Shown one piece after another: positions 22,183 to 26,987 of a stretch of DNA of 26,987 nucleotides. Numbering within the stretch: position 1 is the stretch's first letter; every line of letters starts with the position of its first letter. A model generated the notes under the pieces. That model had not been told where the DNA came from, searched no databases, and saw only the letters and a program-made list of their open reading frames with translations. Position numbers and translations under genes: made by a program. The stretch covers positions 1-26,987 of the forward strand of contig DEQS01000014.1 of assembly GCA_002360555.1 (NCBI GenBank), written 5' to 3'. Source of the DNA: Chloracidobacterium sp. UBA3360 (GTDB taxonomy: Bacteria > Acidobacteriota > Blastocatellia > Pyrinomonadales > Pyrinomonadaceae).

Positions 22183-24420
22183 TTAAAAGGCAGGGGCGTT
22201 CTCGGCGACCGTATTCGTTACATCAGCGACGCTGTTTTCGAAAGCTGTTGGGAGCCAGTTTCGATGCTCATAAAGGGCGGCTTCGGCTTTGTCACGGGTC
22301 TGCGGACGTGAGAGTAGGTAGCCCTGGCCGTAATCGCAGCCGAGATTTTGCAGCAGCGAAAGCTGGGCTTCGGTCTCGATGCCCTCGGCAATGACCTTTT
22401 TCTTTAGATTTTTGGCGAGCGAGATGATCGTCTGGAGTATCTCCGAATCTTCGCCGTTTTCGCCGACCGCAATAACGAACGAGCGGTCGATCTTTAAGGT
22501 GTCGAACGGCAGACGGTGCAGATAGCTGAGACTCGAATAACCGGTGCCAAAATCGTCGATGCTGAGCTGGACGCCGAGAGCTTTGAGCCGGTTGAGCACG
22601 CTGATCGTGTGCTCGGCATTTTCCATCGCGGCACTTTCGGTGATCTCGAGTTTGAGCGACGCGGGGTCGATCTTTGAAATGGCGAGAGCGTTCTCAACGT
22701 CGTCGATCAGGTCATCGTTGGACAAATGTTTGCCTGAAATATTTACGCTGACGATCAGGTCGCGGTATGTCGGATCGATCTTTTGCCAAGCCGCGAGCTG
22801 CTTGCAAGTGCTTTCAAGTATCCATTTGGTGATCGGGATGATAAGGCCTGATTCCTCGGCGATCGGTATAAATTTGTTTGGCGGGATCTGGCCAAATTCG
22901 CTGTGATGCCAACGCAGAAGCGCTTCAAAACCAAGCAGGCCGCCGCTTTGTAGATCGACCAGCGGCTGGTAGTGCATCGTCAACTCGTCGCGGTCTATCG
23001 CACTGCGCAGGTCGTTTTCGTAACGGACGCGTTCGAGGAAACGCTCGCGAAGGTCTTTGGTAAAGACGGCAACTCCGCTGTTTTTCTCTTTGGCGTAATG
23101 CATCGCAATGTCTGCGTCGCGGAGTATCTCTTCGGGAGTGTTGTATTCGGCATCGCAGGGAGCGATACCGATATTCACGCTCAGGCTGATGCGATTGCCG
23201 CTAAGGCTAAAGGGCTGTGCGATGCTGTCAAAGATGCGCCGGGCGACCTTTTGAGCCTTGCCGCTCGTGCCGAGATCTTTGAGAATGATCGCAAATTCGT
23301 CTCCGCCTATACGGGCAACCATGTCCGCTGAGTTGACCATACGGACAAATCGCTTAGCGGCGACCATCAAAACTTTGTCTCCAAGGGTGTGTCCGAGACT
23401 ATCGTTAATGTTCTTGAATTTCCGAATGTCTAGGAACAAAATTTGGAAACTTGCCTTTGGATCATTCTTGTACCGCTCGATAAGTTTTCGCAGGATATCG
23501 CCGAAATGCTTGCGGTTTGGCAGATCGGTGAGCGAATCATAAAGAGCAGCGTGCTGCAGATCCTTTTCGCTTTTGCGCAAGGCCTCATTAGCAAGCTCTT
23601 CTTTTTCGAGCGAGAGCGTTAGTTGCGATGCGTGTTTTTCGGCCTCACGACGGCGTTCACGCTCGACCTCAGCCTTTTCGCGTTCGGCTGATTCAGCTTG
23701 ATGCATCGCCTCGCCGACCTTATTAATCGACTGACGATAGCCAAAATATGCAATGGCTAGGGCGGTGAACGCTATCAGGCCGGTCAGCAGATCGCCGAAA
23801 TATATGAGCTTATAGACAATGCCCGCCAGAGCCGCTCCGACCATCTGCGTCAACGAGCTCGAAAAACAATCCCGTTTCCAGGTCGTCCACAGGCTAGAAC
23901 CATCACTCGTCGAACGGACGATCGCCGCCAAGATCGAAGACGTCGCAAATTGCATTATCGCCATGCATCCGAGCGTTGAAACCAGATGCTGGGTCGTCCC
24001 GGCCACCAAGTTCACGAAAGGCAACTGAGGAATGTACAGCCAAGCGAGATATGTGAGGGAGATCGATATCGAATTTATCGCGACGTTGGTCAGGATCATC
24101 AAACGGCTAAGTTGAAAACCCTTTGACCGGAGGTAAAGACAACTTGCAAGATTTTCAAGCGCCGCGACGATTATCGCGGCGGGCCCACCATAATACAGAA
24201 ATGCCAGAAATACCGCCGCGTCCGAAAAGCTGATGGCAAAACGTGAACGCGGTAATTCTAGGCTCATGCGCGGAGCCACGATGGTCGAAAAAGCAATAAC
24301 CAGCAAAAACCCCCAACTCACCGCAATTAACGGCAGGTCGGCAAGCGCCGTCACGAAGCAGATCGCTCCTATGAGGACAATCGTATGTTTGGCATATTTT
24401 GAGATGGCTTCTCGATTCAT
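22183..24420 (-). CDS. Membrane c-di-GMP enzyme with GGDEF and EAL domains
   Basis: 745 residues from the ATG at 24420; a GTG at 24486, directly after a stop, is an alternative. The N-terminus has about seven hydrophobic segments (about 12-225), a membrane sensor region of MASE-like type, then a charged coiled coil (about 237-290, AEREKAEVERERRREAEKH). The GGDEF domain follows (about 293-455) with the metal Asp in FLDIRKFKNINDSLGH and an intact GGDEF (372-376); the inhibitory RxxD site is not present (NSAD there). The EAL domain (about 467-720) has EAL (499-501), VSVNISG, DDFGTGYSS, EGIETEAQ and GYLLSRP, so the phosphodiesterase residues appear complete. It could make or degrade c-di-GMP; the balance cannot be read from sequence. 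A receiver-only protein is encoded upstream on the same strand. Confidence 0.94.
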   Translation of the reverse strand: MNREAISKYAKHTIVLIGAICFVTALADLPLIAVSWGFLLVIAFSTIVAPRMSLELPRSRFAISFSDAAVFLAFLYYGGPAAIIVAALENLASCLYLRSKGFQLSRLMILTNVAINSISISLTYLAWLYIPQLPFVNLVAGTTQHLVSTLGCMAIMQFATSSILAAIVRSTSDGSSLWTTWKRDCFSSSLTQMVGAALAGIVYKLIYFGDLLTGLIAFTALAIAYFGYRQSINKVGEAMHQAESAEREKAEVERERRREAEKHASQLTLSLEKEELANEALRKSEKDLQHAALYDSLTDLPNRKHFGDILRKLIERYKNDPKASFQILFLDIRKFKNINDSLGHTLGDKVLMVAAKRFVRMVNSADMVARIGGDEFAIILKDLGTSGKAQKVARRIFDSIAQPFSLSGNRISLSVNIGIAPCDAEYNTPEEILRDADIAMHYAKEKNSGVAVFTKDLRERFLERVRYENDLRSAIDRDELTMHYQPLVDLQSGGLLGFEALLRWHHSEFGQIPPNKFIPIAEESGLIIPITKWILESTCKQLAAWQKIDPTYRDLIVSVNISGKHLSNDDLIDDVENALAISKIDPASLKLEITESAAMENAEHTISVLNRLKALGVQLSIDDFGTGYSSLSYLHRLPFDTLKIDRSFVIAVGENGEDSEILQTIISLAKNLKKKVIAEGIETEAQLSLLQNLGCDYGQGYLLSRPQTRDKAEAALYEHRNWLPTAFENSVADVTNTVAENAPAF

Positions 24421-24787
24421 AACGGGAGATAGCGGTGGGATGCGAGCCGTTGCAAAGCGGACATTGTGTGGGGATAAAGAATCCACCTAAGAAAGTTTAA
24501 CACGTTTAACACTAAAACGCCACATAAAATAAGGACTATTTAGTAGAAAGGGGATAGCGGTTAGGCTTTGTACAAAAATATGCCAAAACAGATCAATATT
24601 TGTGCAGGGTGTTAACTTGCACAGGGTTTCGCCCACAACTTTTGATAAATGGTAATGCTTCTCAACCGAAGATGAATCTCGGTCTCCGATTCTGAACTGG
24701 CACCGGGTGCTGACTGTAAAGATTGCGTACAAAGCGAGCGGCGTCGTGCTCAAAAGATTCGAAGTTCAATTCTAAGATACTGGTTGG
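24421..24787. other. 367-bp non-coding gap in front of the GGDEF-EAL gene
   Basis: No convincing gene. An 88-codon frame (24487-24753, minus) shows no family features or Shine-Dalgarno and is rejected. The gap holds a tandem 9-mer (24495-24512), a TGTGCA-N11-TGCACA dyad (24601-24623) that also contains two direct CAGGGT copies, and a palindrome GCACC-G-GGTGC (24700-24710). These could be regulator sites for the c-di-GMP gene. I see no clear -35/-10 pair. Confidence 0.6.
24495..24512. repeat. Tandem 9-bp repeat GTTTAACAC x2
   Basis: Two perfect adjacent copies of GTTTAACAC (24495-24503, 24504-24512), 75 bp upstream of the GGDEF-EAL ATG. One copy plus a degenerate second occurs at 5196-5213 upstream of the ABC permease. 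It could be a dimer-binding site for a regulator. Confidence 0.5.
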
Positions 24788-25228
24788 TTAATTTTGCGGA
24801 GCATAGCCGTCCGGCAATGGGCAGCAGGAGGATATGAAAGTACGCCCTTGGAGGGCCTCGTGAATGGCCGTCAACAGATCGGATGCCATTTGGCGTTTTA
24901 CGACATAGCCGCTCGCACCGGCATCAAAAGCGGCATCAATAAAATCGGTGTCTTCGTTGACAGTCAAAAATACGATCTTCATTTGCGACCCTTGTTTCCT
25001 GATCTGAATGGCCGCCTCGATGCCATTCACAATAGGCATTGAGATATCAAACACTCCTATTTCAGGCTCTAGTTCAGCAGCTGCGTCGATCAACGCCCGG
25101 CCATCGCCGACTGTTCCGACAACCTCGTAATCATTTTCGACGAGATGGAGTATCGTATTTCGCATCTCCCGATTGTCTTCGGCGATCAGAATGCGACGAT
25201 GCGTTGGGTTTTGCGCATTAATAGACAT
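24788..25228 (-). CDS. Receiver-only response regulator
   Basis: 146 residues. A NarL/FixJ-type receiver (about 11-128) has acidic E17/D18, phospho-acceptor D61 in FDISMP, the switch Thr in FLTVNED and Lys in YVVKRQ. The protein ends about 18 residues after the receiver (ISSCCPLPDGYAPQN), so the LuxR-type DNA-binding domain that normally follows is absent. The receiver sequence is closest in style to LuxR-type regulators, so it may be a shortened one that works by protein contact. No kinase gene is adjacent. It lies 367 bp upstream of the GGDEF-EAL gene in the same direction, so a link to c-di-GMP control is possible. The ATG has a weak GGGG upstream. Confidence 0.88.
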   Translation of the reverse strand: MSINAQNPTHRRILIAEDNREMRNTILHLVENDYEVVGTVGDGRALIDAAAELEPEIGVFDISMPIVNGIEAAIQIRKQGSQMKIVFLTVNEDTDFIDAAFDAGASGYVVKRQMASDLLTAIHEALQGRTFISSCCPLPDGYAPQN

Positions 25229-25328
25229 TTTTGCCCCAGGGGATCAAAGGTAATGGACGAACACAAAACGCCAAACTGAATCATCCAGATCCTACCCTTA
25301 TAAACTAAGTAGTTTTTGTGGGAAAGAT

Positions 25329-25348
25329 ACTGTAACAACTAACAGGTT
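25329..25348. promoter_or_regulatory. CTGT-N8-ACAG dyad, copy 1 (LexA-box-like)
   Basis: TACTGTAACAACTAACAGGT has the half-sites CTGT and ACAG eight bases apart, the spacing of the gammaproteobacterial LexA box. A 16/20 match (ACTGTAATAACTGACAGTTA) lies at 26847-26866 upstream of the last gene. It sits about 100 bp upstream of the receiver gene's ATG. Whether LexA of this lineage uses this motif is not known to me. Confidence 0.42.
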
Positions 25349-25455
25349 TCGAAAATAGGTTTACATTGTGTTGATGCGCGATTTTCTTACATGGTTTGAA
25401 CATGGTCATAATAAATTCCCGTTTTTGACTAATTTTTAGGATCCTCCGCAGTCAG

Positions 25456-25499
25456 TATCACGGAAGCTATCACGTTAGTATTTCAGCCGTGCCTATAAA
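25456..25499 (+). promoter_or_regulatory. Direct repeats TATCACG x2 upstream of a TATAAA box
   Basis: TATCACG at 25456-25462 and 25468-25474 are 12 bp apart, about one helix turn, and end where the -35 of the TATAAA at 25494-25499 would be. No good -35 is present, which suggests an activator-dependent promoter with a response-regulator-like direct-repeat site. A start near 25506 would put the nested inverted repeat in the leader. Confidence 0.42.
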
Positions 25500-25511
25500 A
25501 AATGACAGTTG

Positions 25512-25560
25512 TTGCCTAGGAAAGTCTCGAATAGACTTTGCTCCAATGAGTGATAGGCAA
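25512..25560. repeat. Nested inverted repeat
   Basis: The outer arms TTGCCTA (25512-25518) and TAGGCAA (25554-25560) enclose a perfect inner hairpin AAAGTCT-CGAAT-AGACTTT (25521-25539). As RNA this would fold into a two-level stem with a 14-base side loop. It could be a leader structure or a pair of protein sites; I do not recognise a known riboswitch. Confidence 0.5.
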
Positions 25561-25563
25561 GTG

Positions 25564-25591
25564 TTGAACCATTTGACCCGACACTTGTAAA
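25564..25591 (+). promoter_or_regulatory. Sigma-70-type promoter candidate for the secreted-protein genes
   Basis: TTGAAC (25564-25569), 16 bases, TGTAAA (25586-25591). A start near 25598 would leave a 20-base leader with the AAGGAG. It competes with the TATAAA at 25494 as the real start. Confidence 0.4.
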
Positions 25592-25618
25592 TACCGTCAT
25601 CAAAAGGAGATCAAAAAA

Positions 25619-26200
25619 ATGAAATTAATCGGAAAACAATACTTCGGATTCATGGTGGTCGCCATAGCGGTTTTGTTGACTCTCGGTGTTGATGCTTTTG
25701 CCCAAAAGCAAAAGACAGTACAGATCAGTGCAACATCAATGGGTACTGGGACACAGATGGGGCGGATGATCAACATAGATCTGATCATCAACGAATATTC
25801 GACGGCGGACGATCAGAAAGCGCTTCTGGATGCATTCGCTGAAAAAGGCTCTGAGGGGCTCGTGAATGCTGTCGAGAAAATGAGCTCAAAAGGGCGCATA
25901 CGAATCACGGGCACACTCGGGTTTGATGTCAACTACATTCGTGAATTCAAGATGGCGGACGGCAGCCGAAAGATCCGTTTCGTCACCGATCGTCCGATCG
26001 CTTTCGCGGAAAGTTGGGGGTCGACAAGATCGATGGACTATTCTCTCTCGATGGGTGAAATAATTATCAGCAAAGAAAAAGGTAAAAGCACCGGAACACT
26101 GATGCCGGCGGCAAAGCTCAAGCTTAATAAGGAAGAGGGGCTTGAGATCGAGGCCCTACAAAATCCTTGGAACCTGGCGAATATCAAGGTGTGGAAATAA
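25619..26200 (+). CDS. Exported protein, function unknown
   Basis: 193 residues. The signal peptide is about 1-28 (cut AFA|QK). The mature part (165 residues) has a predicted mix of strands and helices: a TSMGTGTQMGRMINIDLIINEYSTADDQKALLDAF region, then GRIRITGTLGFDVNYIREFKMADGSRKIRFVTDRPI, then a tail of alternating hydrophobic residues (SLSMGEIIISKEKGKSTGTLM) that looks like beta structure. There are no cysteines and no obvious catalytic motif. I do not recognise the family. It has a strong AAGGAG 9 bases before the ATG. The next exported protein starts 49 bp downstream, so the two are probably co-transcribed. Confidence 0.85.
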   Translation: MKLIGKQYFGFMVVAIAVLLTLGVDAFAQKQKTVQISATSMGTGTQMGRMINIDLIINEYSTADDQKALLDAFAEKGSEGLVNAVEKMSSKGRIRITGTLGFDVNYIREFKMADGSRKIRFVTDRPIAFAESWGSTRSMDYSLSMGEIIISKEKGKSTGTLMPAAKLKLNKEEGLEIEALQNPWNLANIKVWK

Positions 26201-26249
26201 TGAAAGAGCGGTAGCGACGCTTATTGAACATAAGGAGTTAATTAATATT

Positions 26250-26744
26250 ATGAAAAAGACAGTTTTTGCGGCTTTTGTACTGGTCGGACTATTCCTCGTT
26301 TCAGGTGGCGTAGTAAAAGCACAAACCAGTGACGCCAAGGCCGAATATGACAAGTATGTGGCGCTGATGCGCCAAGACCTTCGGTCGGGTAAAAAGCAGT
26401 TTATGGCGCTCAATATGACCTTGACGGACACCGAGGCAACAAAATTCTGGCCTGTTTACGACCAATACACGGCCGAACAAGCAAAACTCTTCGATTCAAG
26501 GATCAAGCTTATCGAAGAATATGGGGCTAACTTTGAAAAACTCACTGATGCAACGGCCGCTAGTCTGAATCAGCGGTCTATCACTCTCGACAAATCGTTC
26601 ACAAGCCTGAGGCTGAAATACATTCCTCTGGTGGCAAAAGTGCTGCCCGGCAAAAAGTCGGCGCTCTTTTTTCAACTCGACAAACGGATCGGGCTGCTCA
26701 TAGATCTACAGATCGCCGCACAAATACCTTTAGTCGTGCAATAA
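26250..26744 (+). CDS. Exported helical protein, function unknown (possibly Spy/CpxP-like in shape)
   Basis: 164 residues from the ATG at 26250, with AAGGAG at 26232-26237; the open frame upstream to 26142 overlaps the previous gene and is rejected. The signal peptide is about 1-24 (cut VKA|QT). The mature protein is almost all helix, with many charged residues and the sequence LNMTLTDTEATKFWPVYDQYTAEQAKLFDSRIKLIEEYGANFEKL. The 'L-T-D-x-E-A-x-K-F-W-P-V-Y-x-x-Y' pattern is common in small periplasmic proteins that often lack a named function; the length and helix content recall Spy/CpxP chaperones, but the LTxxQ motifs of that family are not seen. A strong hairpin follows its stop. Confidence 0.85.
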   Translation: MKKTVFAAFVLVGLFLVSGGVVKAQTSDAKAEYDKYVALMRQDLRSGKKQFMALNMTLTDTEATKFWPVYDQYTAEQAKLFDSRIKLIEEYGANFEKLTDATAASLNQRSITLDKSFTSLRLKYIPLVAKVLPGKKSALFFQLDKRIGLLIDLQIAAQIPLVVQ

Positions 26745-26762
26745 CCTGGAACAACAAATCAA

Positions 26763-26797
26763 GTTGGTGCCAGACGGGCTTTGCGTCCGGCACCAAC
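26763..26797 (+). terminator. Hairpin after the secreted-protein genes
   Basis: GTTGGTGCC (26763-26771) pairs with GGCACCAAC (26789-26797). The inner GACG/CGTC pairs continue after one mismatch, leaving a 7-base loop. It lies 18 bp after the stop at 26744. The following sequence (ACCTTTCATTTGG) is only mildly T-rich, so it may be a partial terminator or an mRNA-end stabiliser. Confidence 0.7.
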
Positions 26798-26846
26798 ACC
26801 TTTCATTTGGCACAAAAGGCTGCCGATTTGCTTTCTGCCAATCTTC

Positions 26847-26867
26847 ACTGTAATAACTGACAGTTAT
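26847..26867. promoter_or_regulatory. CTGT-N8-ACAG dyad, copy 2, overlapping a perfect ATAACTG-A-CAGTTAT palindrome
   Basis: ACTGTAATAACTGACAGTTAT contains CTGT-N8-ACAG (26848-26863) and a 7-1-7 perfect palindrome (26853-26867). It lies 46 bp upstream of the last gene's ATG and over a weak -10 candidate (TTGCTT at 26828-26833, 17 bases, TAATAA). That is a typical operator position for a repressor. Confidence 0.45.
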
Positions 26868-26912
26868 CCGCCGATGAGATCTTTGTAACAGTTCGAGCTC
26901 AGGTGGTTTGTA

Positions 26913-26987
26913 ATGATGACAAAGACAAAACGCTATTTGGCCATCCTTACCTCGATCTTACTTTTCATTTTTCCTATTCACGCGCAG
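26913..26987 (+). CDS. Start of an exported protein, cut by the window end
   Basis: 25 codons from the ATG at 26913 (a second ATG follows directly) to the edge. AGGTGG lies 6 bases upstream (26901-26906). The residues form a complete signal peptide: positive MMTKTKR, hydrophobic YLAILTSILLFIFP, then IHAQ with likely cleavage HA|Q. The rest lies outside, so no function can be given. It is the third exported protein in a row on this strand. A 168-bp gap containing a hairpin and the dyad at 26847 separates it from the previous gene, so it probably has its own promoter. Confidence 0.72.
   Translation, partial: MMTKTKRYLAILTSILLFIFPIHAQ

Larger units (their letters stand above)
25229..25618. other. 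390-bp divergent non-coding region
   Basis: No gene on either strand. It separates the receiver gene (minus) from the secreted-protein genes (plus) and contains, from left to right, a CTGT-N8-ACAG dyad (25331-25346), two direct TATCACG copies with a TATAAA downstream (25456-25499), a nested inverted repeat (25512-25560), a promoter candidate (25564-25591) and an AAGGAG ribosome-binding site (25604-25609) before the ATG at 25619. It is the densest regulatory stretch in the window. Confidence 0.7.

Noticed and set aside
24495..24512. Tandem GTTTAACAC as a CRISPR-like repeat
   Set aside because: Only two 9-bp units with no spacer and no cas genes.
24698..24713. TGGCAC near 24698 as a sigma-54 promoter
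   Set aside because: No TTGC-like -12 element at the right spacing; the bases belong to a GCACC-G-GGTGC palindrome.
24487..24753. 88-codon open frame on the minus strand in the gap before the GGDEF-EAL gene
   Set aside because: No ribosome-binding site, no family pattern, odd composition (many Cys, His and aromatic residues), and it overlaps repeats that look regulatory.
26808..26823. Second sigma-54-like site (TGGCAC followed by AAAAGGCTGC)
   Set aside because: The -24 element is good, but the GC that should follow at -12 is 8 or 11 bases away instead of 10, so the spacing is wrong.

Overview
The window looks like a chromosomal stretch from a Gram-negative (LPS-making) bacterium of about half GC. 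My best guess is Acidobacteriota, class Blastocatellia (Pyrinomonadaceae-like). The hints are the tandem cysteine-free type IV pilins with a long conserved start, the ADP-heptose/LPS core genes, the permease-TPR-ATPase operon and the many small secreted proteins of no clear family. This placement is inference; there is no rRNA gene here to test it. I see no tRNA, rRNA, IS element, prophage or CRISPR array.

Layout. 1-2.4 kb: the 5' half of priA (minus), a small membrane-anchored protein (plus) and a secreted CAP-domain protein (minus). 2.4-5.1 kb: a minus-strand operon of ABC-2 permease, membrane-anchored TPR protein and ABC ATPase, coupled end to start. 5.2-7.2 kb: an O-antigen ligase-type membrane protein with a C-terminal TPR domain. 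7.3-12.0 kb: a self-contained type IV pilin locus, with two tandem pilin genes and, upstream on the same strand, a PilR-like sigma-54 activator and a PilS-like sensor kinase. A good sigma-54 promoter (8574-8589) and a far-upstream inverted repeat (8720-8738) lie in front of the first pilin, so sensor, activator, target promoter and output genes sit together. 12.0-15.9 kb: a stand-alone phosphomannose isomerase cupin (plus), then a coupled minus-strand operon of K+ channel, SDR-fold protein, heptosyltransferase (WaaF) and heptose bisphosphate phosphatase (GmhB), that is, LPS inner-core synthesis. 16.0-19.4 kb: a class A penicillin-binding protein with a PBP1b-like extra domain and a DinB-like protein (plus). 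19.4-22.1 kb: a small membrane protein and a secreted prolyl oligopeptidase (minus). 22.2-25.2 kb: a membrane GGDEF-EAL protein and a receiver-only response regulator (minus). 25.2-27.0 kb: a 390-bp non-coding gap rich in repeats, then three successive exported proteins (plus), the last cut by the window end.

The common theme is the cell envelope: pili and their control, LPS core and O-antigen, peptidoglycan, exported proteins and c-di-GMP signalling. The most interesting parts are the complete PilSR/sigma-54/pilin circuit with a hairpin between the two pilin genes, the SDR protein that lacks the catalytic Tyr inside the LPS operon, the K+ channel coupled to that operon, the permease-TPR-ATPase unit, and the dyads and nested inverted repeats in the 25.2-25.6 kb gap.
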